Numbered from the stretch's first letter, positions 1 to 9,232 are shown. The stretch is DNA of 64,000 nt from CALMEC01 sp963777565 (GCA_963777565.1 CAVZQZ010000006.1:248001-312000); one strand, 5' to 3'. A program made the numbers and translations. Notes: a model not told the origin generated them from the sequence alone.

Positions 1-199
1 CCTCGGCGATCTCGCCCGCGACGAGCTGCCCGAGGTCCTTGAGGTGGACATGGCCGGGCACGAACTGGGTGAACGAGTTGGCCACCGCGATGATCGGCTT
101 GTCGAAGTCGCCGTCGGTCATGCCCGTCGCGCGCCACAGCGCGCGCGCGCCGGCCATGTTGCGCCCGTGGGTGGTGGTTCGGCTGCGATACGGCGGCAT
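1..199 (-). CDS. ilvD: Dihydroxy-acid dehydratase, N-terminal part (cut by window edge)
   Basis: The first 66 codons of a gene running leftwards off the window. The ATG at 199 opens with MPPYRSRTTTHGRNMAGAR, followed by LWRATGM and then AVANSFTQFVPGHVHL. This is the conserved start of IlvD/Edd-family dehydratases, where the ANSFTQ..PGH stretch lies near the Fe-S cluster site. IlvD dehydrates dihydroxy-isovalerate and dihydroxy-methylvalerate in valine and isoleucine synthesis in the cytoplasm. The RSRT..HGRNMAGAR start is typical of IlvD rather than Edd. The rest of the protein, including the cluster cysteines, is outside the window. Confidence 0.9.
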   Translation of the reverse strand, partial: MPPYRSRTTTHGRNMAGARALWRATGMTDGDFDKPIIAVANSFTQFVPGHVHLKDLGQLVAGEIAE

Positions 200-260
200 G
201 CGGGGACTCCTCGCGTGGACGCTTAGACGATAGCCGGAAACCGGCTGCCCGACCGACCGC

Positions 261-683
261 TCACCCGCGAGGCGCGCCGCCGCGCCCGCGCACATCGTCG
301 ATGCGGCGGCGATCGCGTTTCGTCGGTCGCGCGCCGAGATCCGCTCCCACCGGCCGGGCGTGGCGACGGTCGGCGATTCGCCGTTCCCGGCCGGCCCGCG
401 ACTCCGGCGTCTCCTCGTAGAGCGTCGCGGCAACGGTCGCGGATCCGCGCTTGTCGGCGATGCCCCGCACGACGACTGTCCACGGCATCTCCGCGACCGT
501 GAGCTCGACGACGTCGCCGGCGACGACGTCCTTCGACGGCTTCGCGCGAACGTCGTTGACGTGCACCCGCCCGCCGTTGACGGCGTCGGTCGCCGCACCG
601 CGCGTCTTGAAGAACCTCGCCGCCCACAGCCATTTGTCGATTCGCACCCGCTCCACGCGCCCCGCTCCCTCCAGAACCTCCAT
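261..683 (-). CDS. S4-domain RNA-binding protein, Hsp15-like
   Basis: A 140-residue protein. The S4 fold is seen in VRIDKWLWAARFFKTR followed by the GGRVHVND.R.KPSK stretch, and the C-terminal tail is strongly basic and Arg-rich. This is the layout of Hsp15/HslR, which binds stalled 50S subunits carrying nascent chains. Here the tail after the S4 domain is disordered and rich in R, D and G. I chose the ATG at 683, about ten residues before the S4 domain; a GTG nine codons further in and a TTG at 737 are also possible. It is transcribed away from the GGDEF gene across a short gap. The family call is firm; the exact ribosomal role is inferred. Confidence 0.75.
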   Translation of the reverse strand: MEVLEGAGRVERVRIDKWLWAARFFKTRGAATDAVNGGRVHVNDVRAKPSKDVVAGDVVELTVAEMPWTVVVRGIADKRGSATVAATLYEETPESRAGRERRIADRRHARPVGADLGARPTKRDRRRIDDVRGRGGAPRG

Positions 684-774
684 CGTCCACCCGGCGCGCG
701 CCTCGCGATCGCCGTGCCGGACAGGAATTTCAGCCAATCGGCGCTAATGATTGTCGCCGCGGCGACCGATGTGA

Positions 775-3000
775 ATGTCGAAGTCTCCCTTTACACGATC
801 GGAGTCGCGGTTGCCGCCGTCACAGGCACCCACCGAGCGACGCACAGGACGGCACCTCACCCCTGCGGCAGCGGCCCAGGGAGCGATGGCGCTCGCCCTC
901 CTGGCCCTGATCTCCGCCTTCGTCGCCGGAGCGCTCGACGGGGCTGACGGGTCCGCGGCGCTCTGGCTGCCGGTCGTGGTCTCCGCGACCGCCGCCGGGT
1001 GCTGCGCGGTGCGCGCATCGACCGTGCCGACGGACCGGGGAGCGTGGGCCGTCTTCGCAGGGGCGATCGGCATCTGGACGCTCGGCTCGCTGTACGAGGT
1101 GCTGCGACTGCGCGGGGTCGCGGCCTCGTCGGCGCCGACCTTCGCCGATGCATGCCACGTCGCCTTCTACCCCCTCGCATACCTCGGCATGGTGCAGCTC
1201 GTGCGCCGCAGGGTCACCCGGTTCGCGACGGCGCTCTGGCTCGACGGGCTCATCGGCGCGCTGGCGGTCGCGGCCGTCGCCGCCGGCATCGTGCTGCCCC
1301 CGGCCCTCGACGGCGGGGAGGGCGGGCTCGGCGGGCTCGTGCTCAACCTCGTGTACCCGCTCGGCGACATGCTGCTTCTCACGTTCGTCGCCGGCGTGAT
1401 GGCTCTCAACGCATGGCGGCCCGGCCGCGCCTGGATCATCCTCGGCACGGCCTTCGGCGTCCTCGCCGTCGCGCACGGCCTGCAGCTCTCCGCGGACGCG
1501 TCGACCACGTCCCTTTCGGCCGTGATCGCCCTGCTGTGGCCGCTCGGGATGGGCCTGTTCGCGATGGCCGCATGGCACACGTCGGAGCTCAAGCCGCAGA
1601 TCCGGCTGGACGGTTGGAGCCTGTTGGTCGCCCCCACGCTGTTCGGCTGGGTGACGGTCGCCCTCGTGGGCTACGGCAACTTCCAGCGGCTCGGCCCGCT
1701 CGGCCTCGTGCTCGCCGGGCTCACCCTCGTGTTGATCATGTTCCGGGCCGCGCTGACGTTCCGGGAGAACCTCGCCATCGCCCAGGAGCTGCGCGAGGAC
1801 GTCGCCAAGTCGTCGAGCGACGCGCTGACCGGCCTGGCGAACCACCGGACGTTCCACGAGGCGCTCCTCCGCGAGGCCAGCCTCGCCCGCCGCCACCAGC
1901 GAGAGCTGTCGATCGTCGTGCTCGACATCGACGACTTCCGCGCGATCAACCAGATCCACGGCCACCAGGCCGGCGACGCAGTCATCACCGAGGTCGCGCG
2001 GCGCATCGGTGCGACGCTGCGGAGCGAGGACGTCCTCGCGCGGATCGGCGGCGAGGAGTTCGCGTGCCTGCTGCCGTCGACGTCCGGCCAGGCGGCCTGG
2101 CGCGCAGCCGAGCGGGCACGCACGGCGATCGAGCAGGCGCCGTTCCCCGGCGTCGGGCAGGTCACCGTCTCGGCCGGGGTGTGTGACTTGGCCATGGCCG
2201 GCGACGAACAGGAGCTCCTGCGCCTGGCCGATGGCGCGCTCTACTGGGCGAAGATGCATGGCCGCAACGTCTCGTACCGGTACTCGCCCGAGGTCATGGA
2301 CGTCCTCTCGGCGCAGGAGCGCGCCGAGCAGGCGGAGCGCTCGCGCACCCTGTCCGCCATCACCGCGCTCGCACGGGCGGTCGACGCCAAGGACGCGACG
2401 ACCCAACGCCACTCGGAGCGCGTCGCCAACGTCGCGGGGCTCCTCGCCAACCTGCTCGGCTGGACGGCGGAGCGGCGGGCGAAGCTCCACGAGTCGGGCC
2501 TGGTCCATGACGTCGGCAAGATCGGCGTGCCCGACGCCATCCTGCGAAAGCAGGGCCCTCTCACCGAGGCGGAGGAGGAGGTCATGCGCACCCACGCGGC
2601 GCTCGGCGCGCGGATCGTGCACGACGTCCTCAGTCCCGAGCAGGCCCTGTGGGTGCTCCACCACCACGAGCGGTGGGACGGCGCCGGCTACCCGCGCGGC
2701 CTCGCGGGCGACGCGATCCCCGTGGGCGCGCAGATCCTCGCCGTCGCCGACGCCTGGGACGCCATGACGGCCAACCGCCACTACCGCCTGGCGCTCACAC
2801 CTGAGGTCGTGCTCGCGGAGCTCACCCGCGGCGGCGGGCGCCAGTGGAGCCCGAAGGTCATCGACGCACTGATGGAGCTGTCGCGGAGCGGCCTGCTCGT
2901 CCCCGCAGCGCCGGGGTCACGCCGTCGCACCTTGAAGACCCGTGCGCAGGACTTCGCGACGGGAGGCGCCGTCACGGAGCCCGTCGCGATCGACGTCTGA
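775..3000 (+). CDS. Membrane-bound GGDEF plus HD-GYP c-di-GMP enzyme
   Basis: A 741-residue protein. The first ~330 residues are hydrophobic, with about eight to nine predicted membrane segments forming an unnamed sensor. A GGDEF domain follows (from about residue 345). Its GGEEF signature is at about 425-429 and an RSED inhibitory site lies five residues upstream, so it should be an active, product-inhibited diguanylate cyclase. The C-terminal HD-GYP domain has VHDVGKIGVPDAIL (HD at about 578-579) and HHERWDGAGYP (GYP at about 638-640), the motifs of active c-di-GMP phosphodiesterases. The same chain can therefore make and break c-di-GMP. No partner is encoded next to it. An RsiG-like possible c-di-GMP reader lies at 55.5-56.0 kb. 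Confidence 0.92.
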   Translation: MSKSPFTRSESRLPPSQAPTERRTGRHLTPAAAAQGAMALALLALISAFVAGALDGADGSAALWLPVVVSATAAGCCAVRASTVPTDRGAWAVFAGAIGIWTLGSLYEVLRLRGVAASSAPTFADACHVAFYPLAYLGMVQLVRRRVTRFATALWLDGLIGALAVAAVAAGIVLPPALDGGEGGLGGLVLNLVYPLGDMLLLTFVAGVMALNAWRPGRAWIILGTAFGVLAVAHGLQLSADASTTSLSAVIALLWPLGMGLFAMAAWHTSELKPQIRLDGWSLLVAPTLFGWVTVALVGYGNFQRLGPLGLVLAGLTLVLIMFRAALTFRENLAIAQELREDVAKSSSDALTGLANHRTFHEALLREASLARRHQRELSIVVLDIDDFRAINQIHGHQAGDAVITEVARRIGATLRSEDVLARIGGEEFACLLPSTSGQAAWRAAERARTAIEQAPFPGVGQVTVSAGVCDLAMAGDEQELLRLADGALYWAKMHGRNVSYRYSPEVMDVLSAQERAEQAERSRTLSAITALARAVDAKDATTQRHSERVANVAGLLANLLGWTAERRAKLHESGLVHDVGKIGVPDAILRKQGPLTEAEEEVMRTHAALGARIVHDVLSPEQALWVLHHHERWDGAGYPRGLAGDAIPVGAQILAVADAWDAMTANRHYRLALTPEVVLAELTRGGGRQWSPKVIDALMELSRSGLLVPAAPGSRRRTLKTRAQDFATGGAVTEPVAIDV

Positions 3001-3045
3001 CGCCCGCTGTTACATTCGCCGCGGACGGCGATCGGAGGGCTGCAC

Positions 3046-4122
3046 ATGCGACGGGTGCTGGTGCTGGGTGCCGGCAAGATCGGCGGAGCCATCGTCGACC
3101 TGCTGGGCGCGACCGGCGACTGGGACGTCACCGTCGCCGACCAGCGGCAGGAGTTCCTCGGGCTCGTCGACGAGGAGCGGGGGTCGCGGGCGCTGATCGA
3201 CGTGTCCGACCCCATCGCTCTTGCCGAGCTCGCAGGCGGTCAGGAGTACCTCGTCAGCGCCTTGCCGTTCTTCCTCAACCCGGAGGTCGCGCGCGTCGCG
3301 CGCGACGCCGGGGCGCACTACTTCGACCTCACCGAGGACGTCGCGACCACCCGTACCGTCCGCGAGGTCGCCGGTGGCGCCGAGACCGCGTTCATGCCGC
3401 AGTGCGGGCTCGCCCCCGGCTTCATCAGCGTGGCGGCCTTCGACCTGGCGTCGCGGTTCGACCGGCTCCGCGAGGTGCGCATGCGGGTCGGAGCCCTGCC
3501 GCAGTTTCCCGTCGACACGCTCAAGTACAACCTGACCTGGAGCACCGACGGGCTGATCAACGAGTACTGCAACCCGTGTGAGGCGATCCGGGAGGGGCGC
3601 CTCACCGAGGTGCTGCCGTTGGAGGGACTCGAGAGCTTCTCGCTCGACGGCGTGGACTACGAGGCGTTCAACACTTCGGGCGGCCTCGGCACCCTCTGCG
3701 AGACGCTCGACGGGAGGGTCGACCGGCTCGACTACAAGACCGTGCGCTACCCCGGCCATCGCGACGTGATGAAAATGCTGCTCGAGGACCTTCGCCTTCG
3801 CGAGCGCCGCGAACTGCTGAAGGACGTCCTGGAGCGCTCGATCCCGATCACCCACCAGGACGTCGTGCTGATCTTCGTCACGGTGAGCGGCTGGCGCGAT
3901 GCACGGCTGACCCAGGAGACGTATGCCCGCAAGATCTACGCGCGCGAGGTTGGCGGCCGCCTGATGAGTGCGATCCAGCTCACCACCGCGGCCGGGATCT
4001 GCGCGATGGTCGACCTGCACGCCAAGGGGCAGCTGCCGCAGCGCGGGTTCGTCCGCCAGGAGCAGGCTGCGCTCGAGCCCTTCCTGGCGAACCGGTTCGG
4101 ACGCCACTATGCCAATTGCTGA
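3046..4122 (+). CDS. Saccharopine dehydrogenase-like NAD(P)-binding oxidoreductase
   Basis: A 358-residue cytosolic protein beginning MRRVLVLGAGKIGG, a Rossmann GxGxxG dinucleotide site. It also has ISALPFF-like (VSALPFFLNPEVA), YFDLTED and MPQCGLAPGFISVAA stretches. This is the arrangement of the Lys9/saccharopine dehydrogenase C-terminal family, which also includes lysine 6-dehydrogenases and carboxynorspermidine synthase-like enzymes. The GGAGG upstream of the ATG is well placed. No lysine or polyamine genes are adjacent, so the substrate cannot be assigned. It sits 46 nt after the c-di-GMP enzyme gene and may be read from its own promoter. Confidence 0.8.
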   Translation: MRRVLVLGAGKIGGAIVDLLGATGDWDVTVADQRQEFLGLVDEERGSRALIDVSDPIALAELAGGQEYLVSALPFFLNPEVARVARDAGAHYFDLTEDVATTRTVREVAGGAETAFMPQCGLAPGFISVAAFDLASRFDRLREVRMRVGALPQFPVDTLKYNLTWSTDGLINEYCNPCEAIREGRLTEVLPLEGLESFSLDGVDYEAFNTSGGLGTLCETLDGRVDRLDYKTVRYPGHRDVMKMLLEDLRLRERRELLKDVLERSIPITHQDVVLIFVTVSGWRDARLTQETYARKIYAREVGGRLMSAIQLTTAAGICAMVDLHAKGQLPQRGFVRQEQAALEPFLANRFGRHYANC

Positions 4123-4142
4123 GCCGATTTCGGTGTCGGGAC

Positions 4143-4171
4143 TTGACAAGTAGTGAGTGATCACTCACAAT
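4143..4171 (+). promoter_or_regulatory. Promoter of the tetR gene, probably giving a leaderless mRNA
   Basis: A perfect TTGACA (4143-4148) is followed after exactly 17 nt by CACAAT (4166-4171). Transcription should begin about 4178-4179, and the tetR ATG is at 4179. The message is therefore probably leaderless, and no Shine-Dalgarno sequence is visible. The operator palindrome lies inside the spacer. Confidence 0.65.
4153..4168. promoter_or_regulatory. TetR operator O1 (16-bp perfect palindrome)
   Basis: GTGAGTGATCACTCAC is a perfect inverted repeat lying between the -35 and -10 boxes of the tetR promoter. This is where a TetR dimer would block RNA polymerase and autorepress. A near copy lies before the adjacent transporter gene. 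Confidence 0.75.
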
Positions 4172-4178
4172 AGCGGCC

Positions 4179-4736
4179 ATGTCGTCGGCCATACCCACCG
4201 GACGCAGGACTGCGCAGGAGCGCCGTGAGACCGTGGTCGAGGCCGCGCTCACGGAATTCGCCTCACACGGCTTCGACGGCGCCTCAACCGACACGATCGC
4301 CCGCAACGTCGGGATCTCCCAGCCCTACCTCTTCCGGCTCTTCGGCACCAAGAAGCAGCTCTTCCTCGCGTCGATCGAGCGGTGCATGGGCAACACGCTC
4401 ACGCAGTTCCGGCTCGCGTCCGAGGGTTTGACGGGCGAGGCCGCGCTCGCCGCCATGGGCCGCCGGTACTGGGAGATGATCACCACCGACCCGCGCGTGC
4501 TGCGCGGCCAGATGCAGGCATACGTCGCCTGCGACGACCCGGACGTGCGCGAGGTCGTCCAGCGGTCGTTCGGCCGGCTGGTCGAGCACGTCGAGAGCCT
4601 CGGGGTCACGCCGGAGCAGGTGGCGGCGTTCTTCGCCCGCGGGATGCTCATCAACGTGCTCACCGCGATGGACGCGACCGACAGCTCGGTCCCGTGGGCC
4701 GATCGGATCCTGGCGAACTTCAAGCCCAAGGCCTGA
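4179..4736 (+). CDS. TetR-family repressor of the adjacent MFS pump
   Basis: A 185-residue regulator. The N-terminal helix-turn-helix (about residues 10-55) reads RRETVVEAALTEFASHGF, then TIARNVGISQPYLFRLFG.KKQLF, a typical TetR_N domain. The C-terminal two thirds form the variable ligand-binding domain. It is followed by an MFS exporter in the same direction, and matching palindromes precede both genes. The expected circuit is repression of itself and the pump, released by a pump substrate. A run of nine Ts (4737-4745) directly follows the stop and may partly terminate transcription. Confidence 0.9.
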   Translation: MSSAIPTGRRTAQERRETVVEAALTEFASHGFDGASTDTIARNVGISQPYLFRLFGTKKQLFLASIERCMGNTLTQFRLASEGLTGEAALAAMGRRYWEMITTDPRVLRGQMQAYVACDDPDVREVVQRSFGRLVEHVESLGVTPEQVAAFFARGMLINVLTAMDATDSSVPWADRILANFKPKA

Positions 4737-4756
4737 TTTTTTTTTCCCGTCTCAAC

Positions 4757-4770
4757 TGAGTAATCAGTCA
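4757..4770. promoter_or_regulatory. TetR operator O2 before the MFS gene
   Basis: TGAGTAATCAGTCA matches the core of O1 (TGAGTGATCACTCA, 4154-4167) at 12 of 14 positions. It lies about 25 nt upstream of the transporter start, so the same repressor probably controls the pump separately. Confidence 0.6.
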
Positions 4771-4795
4771 CTACTTCGTCACAGTGGAGCCTCAG

Positions 4796-6211
4796 ATGAA
4801 CACACCGAATCGATCGAAGACCCTCTGGACCTTCGTGGTCACCGCGCTCGCGCTGGTGATGGTGACGCTCGACAACCTCGTCGTGACCACCGCCATCCCC
4901 GTGATCCGCGACGAGCTCGGGGCGTCACTCGAGTCGCTCGAATGGACCGTCAACGCATACACCCTCACGTTTGCCGTCCTGCTGCTGACCGGCGCCGCGC
5001 TTGGCGACCGGTTCGGCCGGCGGAGGCTCTTCGTCATCGGCCTCGGCATCTTCACCGCGGCCTCCGCCGCCGCCGCCCTCGCCCCGTCGATCGAGGTGCT
5101 GAACGCGGCCCGGGCGGTGCAGGGGCTCGGCGGGGCGATCGTGACCCCCCTCACCCTCACGCTGCTGTCGGCCGCGGTACCGCCCGAGAAGCGCGGCCTC
5201 GCGCTCGGCGCATGGGGCGGCATCGGCGGGCTCGCCGTCGCGCTCGGCCCCCTCGTGGGCGGCGCCGTCGTCGAGGGCATCTCGTGGCAGTGGATCTTCT
5301 GGCTGAACGTCCCGATCGGGCTCATGCTGATGCCGCTCGCATGGCGGAAGCTCGGCGAGAGCCGCGGCCCCTCCCAGCGGCTCGACCTGCCCGGCGTCGC
5401 GCTTGCGAGCACCGGCCTTTTCGGCATCGTCTGGGGGCTCGTCCGGGGGAACAGCGTCGGCTGGAGCGCCCCCGAGATCCTGCTGTCCCTGAGCCTCGGA
5501 GCGGTCCTGGTCGGCGCATTCGTCGCCTGGGAGCTCCGCGCACCCGCGCCAATGCTCCCGATGCGCTTCTTCCGCAACGCGACCTTCGCGCTCGCGAACC
5601 TCGCGTCGCTCTTCATGTTCTTTGGGATGTTCGGCGCGATCTTCCTGCTGGCGCAGTTCTTCCAGGTCGTGCAGCTGTATTCGCCGCTCGAGTCCGGGCT
5701 GCGGATCCTCCCGTGGACGGCGATGCCGATGGTCGTGGCGCCGATCGCGGGCGCCCTGTCGGACCGGATCCCCGGCCCGCGCATCATGGGCGCGGGGCTC
5801 GCGCTGCAGGCCGCCGGGCTCGCCTGGCTCGCCGCGATCTCGACGCCGACGATCGCCTACTCGGAGCTGGTGCTGCCGTTCATCGTGTCGGGCATCGGAA
5901 TGGGCCTCTTCTTCGCCCCGGTGGCGAACGTGATCCTGAGCTCCGTGCGGCCCGTCGAGGAGGGGCAGGCATCGGGCGCGAACAACGCGATCAGGGAGCT
6001 CGGCGGCGTGTTCGGCGTGGCTGTGCTCGCATCGATCTTCGCGGCGCAGGGAGGGTACGACTCGGCGCAGACCTTCTCGGACGGCATGAGCGCGGCCGTG
6101 TGGGTGGGGGCCGCGGTCGTGGCCGCGGGAGCGCTCGTCGCGCTGCTCATCCCCACCGGCCGCCGGCCGGCACGGGCCGAGGTCGGTCAGCCGGCGGTGG
6201 AGATCATCTGA
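4796..6211 (+). CDS. DHA2-family (EmrB/QacA-like) 14-TM drug exporter
   Basis: A 471-residue major facilitator transporter with about 14 membrane segments. MFS motifs include LDNLVVTTAIPVI in TM1, the loop 2-3 motif GDRFGRRRLF, and the motif C-like stretch GGIGGLAVALGPLVGGA. These features fit proton-driven DHA2 multidrug exporters. I chose the ATG at 4796 because GGAG (4786-4789) lies six bases before it; a GTG four codons earlier is possible but would include that Shine-Dalgarno in the coding sequence. It is regulated by the upstream TetR gene (operator at 4757-4770). The substrate is unknown. Confidence 0.9.
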   Translation: MNTPNRSKTLWTFVVTALALVMVTLDNLVVTTAIPVIRDELGASLESLEWTVNAYTLTFAVLLLTGAALGDRFGRRRLFVIGLGIFTAASAAAALAPSIEVLNAARAVQGLGGAIVTPLTLTLLSAAVPPEKRGLALGAWGGIGGLAVALGPLVGGAVVEGISWQWIFWLNVPIGLMLMPLAWRKLGESRGPSQRLDLPGVALASTGLFGIVWGLVRGNSVGWSAPEILLSLSLGAVLVGAFVAWELRAPAPMLPMRFFRNATFALANLASLFMFFGMFGAIFLLAQFFQVVQLYSPLESGLRILPWTAMPMVVAPIAGALSDRIPGPRIMGAGLALQAAGLAWLAAISTPTIAYSELVLPFIVSGIGMGLFFAPVANVILSSVRPVEEGQASGANNAIRELGGVFGVAVLASIFAAQGGYDSAQTFSDGMSAAVWVGAAVVAAGALVALLIPTGRRPARAEVGQPAVEII

Positions 6212-6242
6212 GCCCGCTCGGAGGGGGCGCCGGGGCCGCGGC

Positions 6243-6887
6243 CTACGGCGCCTCCTCGTCCAGCAGCCCGCCCACGATCGCGTGGCGCACCATCTCCGCC
6301 CGGGTGGTGGCGCGGAGCTTCGTCATGATGTGCGCCCGGTGGCTCTCCACCGTGCGGACGCTGACGTAGAGGTCCTGGGCGATCTCCTGGTTGGTGTGGC
6401 CGAGGGCCAGGAGCCGCAGCACCTCGCGCTCCCGGGGGGACAGCTCGTCGACGCCGCCCCGCGAGCGCGGGGGTTGCGCCAGGACCGCGCCGAGGGACGG
6501 GTGGAGGTACCGCTCGCCGCCCGACACCGCCCGGATCGCGCGGATCAGGTCGTCGTCGACGGCAGTCTTGAGGACATAGCCGCTGGCCCCCGCCTCGAAA
6601 GCCCGGCGGACGTCGTCGGCCTCGCCGTGCATCGACAAGACGACCACGGGCACGTCCGGGTGCAGCTCATGGAGCCGGCGCGCACCTTCGAGGCCGCCGA
6701 TCCCCGGCATCTCGATGTCCATCAGCACGAGCGTGGGACGGAGGCGCTCCATCGAGCGAACTGCGTCCTCGGCGGTACCGGCCTCGCCGGCGACCTCCAG
6801 GCCGTCCTCGCGCTCGATGACGAGGCGCAGGCCGCTTCTGACGACGGCATGATCGTCGACGATCATCACGCGAACGGACTCACCCAC
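6243..6887 (-). CDS. NarL/FixJ-family response regulator
   Basis: A 214-residue two-component output protein. The receiver domain begins VRVMIVDDHAVVRSGL, and the phospho-acceptor Asp is in LVLMDIEMPG. A GYVLKTA segment follows, then a LuxR-type helix-turn-helix with ELSPREREVLRLLALGHTN and SVRTVESHRAHIMTKL. The GTG start at 6887 overlaps the last 8 nt of the kinase gene, so the two are translationally coupled and form a cognate pair; an ATG at 6866 is the alternative start. Target promoters cannot be read from the sequence. Confidence 0.9.
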   Translation of the reverse strand: MGESVRVMIVDDHAVVRSGLRLVIEREDGLEVAGEAGTAEDAVRSMERLRPTLVLMDIEMPGIGGLEGARRLHELHPDVPVVVLSMHGEADDVRRAFEAGASGYVLKTAVDDDLIRAIRAVSGGERYLHPSLGAVLAQPPRSRGGVDELSPREREVLRLLALGHTNQEIAQDLYVSVRTVESHRAHIMTKLRATTRAEMVRHAIVGGLLDEEAP

Positions 6888-8643
6888 CTGGAACCTCCAG
6901 TTCGACGATGACGGTGGTACCACCCGCGGTGTCGGACTCGATCCGAAGCGAACCGCCGAGCAGCGAGACGCGTTCGCGGATTCCCGCGATTCCGAGACGT
7001 TCCGAGGGCGCCGACGGGTCGAAGCCGCACCCATCGTCCTCGACGACGACGCGAAGGCGGCCACCGCGGCGGTTGGCGATGACGCTCGCGTTGGCCGCCC
7101 CGCTGTGGCGGGCGACGTTCGTGAGCGCTTCCTGGACCACCCGGAACAGTCCGATCTCCACGGCGTCCGGGAGGTCGGTCGGGATAGCGCCCACGGCCAC
7201 GTCGACGGCGATGCCGCTCGTCTCGTTGAGACGAGCGGCCTGGCGTTCGATGGCGCTCGCGAGCCCGTGCTCACGCAACCCGGAGGGACGAAGCTCCACG
7301 GCGAGCTCGCGCAGGTTGGTCGAGGTGTCGGCGAGCGCCTGGCGAACGGCCTCGAGCCGGGCGACGCCGGTGGGCGAGCTGATCTCGTCGTCGAGCGCGC
7401 GAAGGTGCAGCGCGAGCGCCGTGAGCTCCTGGCCGACCTCGTCGTGGAGCTCCCTGGCGATCCGGGCGCGCTCCGCCTCCTGCGCCTCGATCGCGCGACG
7501 CAGCCCCTCTTCCGCCGCGCGCTCTCGGGCGCGCGCGGCGTTCAGGACGGCGCGCTCCTGCTCGCCGTAGCGCTGCGCGTTGCCGATCGCGACGGCCGCC
7601 TGCGCGGCGAGGGTCAGGGCGACGAGCTCGTCCTCCTCGGTGAACGAGCCCGCGATCTTGTCGGTGACGTAGAGGTTGCCGAAGACCTCCGTCCCGACCC
7701 TGATCGGGACGCCCAGGAAGGTCGTCATCGTCGGATGATTCGCCGGGAACCCGGAGGAGCGCGGGTCGTCGCAGATCGTGTCCACCCGTACCGGGCGGGC
7801 ATCCGTGATGAGCAGTCCCAGCAGGCCGCGACCGGTCGGGAGCGGGCCGATCGCCTCGCGCTCCGCCGCATCGATTCCCGACGTGACGAACTTTGCGAGC
7901 GCCGTGCGCTGCTGGTTGAGCACTCCGAGCGCTGCGTACCGCGCGCCGAGGACCTCGCGCGCCGCCACGACGAGGCGGTCGAGGACATCGTCGAGGTTGA
8001 GCTCGGCCGACAGCACCATGCCGGCCTCCACGAGCCGTTCGCTGGCCGGCCGAGCCTCCCATGCCGACACCATGCGAAGCCCCAGCGATCCGATCGCCCC
8101 GATCGTCTCGAGCCCGGCCGCGTTCGACGCTCGGTCGACCCCGAGAGCGATTGCCAAGCGTGTGACCGCGCCGATCATGTCGAGCGTCGCCCCGACGCCC
8201 GCCGGGAGGTCCGCCCCCGCCTCCCCGGCGGCCCAGCGCCGAATCCCCGCGTCGCCGTCGAAACGCGCGACGAGGGCCGCAACCGCGTCTGCGCTGAGCG
8301 GAGCACCAGGCGGGTCGGCGGCCTCCACCTCCCATCCGCCGGCGGCGTGGTACGCGAGCACGAAACCGTGGGACCCCCGCGCGACGCGGCGGACCGCGAC
8401 GGCGATCGAACGGGCGGCCGATGCATGATCGTGCACTGCGGCGAGCTCCACGGCCAGCGTGGCCAGCGTCGGGTTCAGCGCCACGCCGCCGTTCCGCGAT
8501 CGAGTTCGTTCATGCCGCCCACCGTCCTCCGCGCCTCGGGATCCGGACCCGGCAGACGGTAGACGATTGCCCGGCCTGCCACCCGCCCGCGACATCGCGA
8601 TCATCACCTCATCGGCCGTCACATTCTCACCCCATTCGTTCAT
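6880..8643 (-). CDS. GAF-domain sensor histidine kinase (NarX/DegS type)
   Basis: A soluble kinase of about 587 residues from the ATG at 8643; a GTG at 8484 is an equally good start and would remove 53 low-complexity residues. An N-terminal region resembles a degenerate GAF domain. A clear GAF domain follows (LNLDDVLDRLVVAAREV to GNLYVTDK), then a coiled linker. The HisKA_3 phospho-acceptor box is ERARIARELHDEVGQELTAL, and the ATPase domain ends with NVARHSGA, VEDDGCGFD and GIAGIRERV. No membrane segment is visible, so it probably senses a cytosolic ligand or redox state. It is coupled to the NarL-type regulator downstream. Confidence 0.88.
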   Translation of the reverse strand: MNEWGENVTADEVMIAMSRAGGRPGNRLPSAGSGSRGAEDGGRHERTRSRNGGVALNPTLATLAVELAAVHDHASAARSIAVAVRRVARGSHGFVLAYHAAGGWEVEAADPPGAPLSADAVAALVARFDGDAGIRRWAAGEAGADLPAGVGATLDMIGAVTRLAIALGVDRASNAAGLETIGAIGSLGLRMVSAWEARPASERLVEAGMVLSAELNLDDVLDRLVVAAREVLGARYAALGVLNQQRTALAKFVTSGIDAAEREAIGPLPTGRGLLGLLITDARPVRVDTICDDPRSSGFPANHPTMTTFLGVPIRVGTEVFGNLYVTDKIAGSFTEEDELVALTLAAQAAVAIGNAQRYGEQERAVLNAARARERAAEEGLRRAIEAQEAERARIARELHDEVGQELTALALHLRALDDEISSPTGVARLEAVRQALADTSTNLRELAVELRPSGLREHGLASAIERQAARLNETSGIAVDVAVGAIPTDLPDAVEIGLFRVVQEALTNVARHSGAANASVIANRRGGRLRVVVEDDGCGFDPSAPSERLGIAGIRERVSLLGGSLRIESDTAGGTTVIVELEVPGG

Positions 8644-9232
8644 CGCGCTGCGAGCCGACGCCGGGTGCGGCCGCCGGGCCCGGCGAGCGGTTCGACGGGT
8701 CGCCAGCCGGACCCACGCCGGCACGGGGACCACTGCCCCGCCTGAGGGCCCCCGGAGAGGCGAGGTCGGCGGTAATCCGGTCAGCTTCCCGTCGGATCCG
8801 GAAATCCTGGGCCCGACGGTCGATTTTGATGCTGCTGGGCCAATTCGCCCCGGGCGTCCGTGGTTTCCCCGATATGCCTTGCGTAGTGCGCTCGGATCGG
8901 CGCCCGACATCCGGTGCTGCGTGCCCGGCTGCGGGTTTTCCGGCCGGGCGAAGCAGTGCCCGCCCGGATTCCCCGGCCGACGCCGAGATGGAGGCTTCGT
9001 GCTCAGGCTGCCAACGCCACGAAGAGGTGAGAAGGACGTGACATCGCACGCCATGACAGTCGGCCCCGCTCTGCAACCCGGCGACGGCGACCGCCGCCCT
9101 CAGGTCACGCAGCGCTCGGCGGGGCGGAGATTGCGACGGACGGCCGGGGTAGGGTTCGCCTCGGGCGATGCGGATGCGCCTTCGGCGCCGGGAGGGCGGG
9201 ACGTTCGACCGCCGGTGCGCCTTCCCCGAAGG
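8644..9232. other. 589-nt divergent intergenic region, no supported gene
   Basis: This gap lies between the divergently transcribed kinase and STAS genes. The open frames here are low-complexity Arg/Pro/Gly-rich readings without any domain, as expected by chance at this GC content. A GTG at 9040 preceded by AGAAGG, and an ATG at 9053, are in frame with the STAS gene. They could extend it by about 60 residues of low-complexity sequence, but I do not favour this. It probably holds the promoters of both neighbours. Confidence 0.5.

Noticed and set aside
8644..9232. c-di-GMP riboswitch in the kinase/STAS gap
   Set aside because: Short GCGC/CACGCA-like stretches occur, but the conserved GEMM core and tetraloop-receptor sequence are absent.
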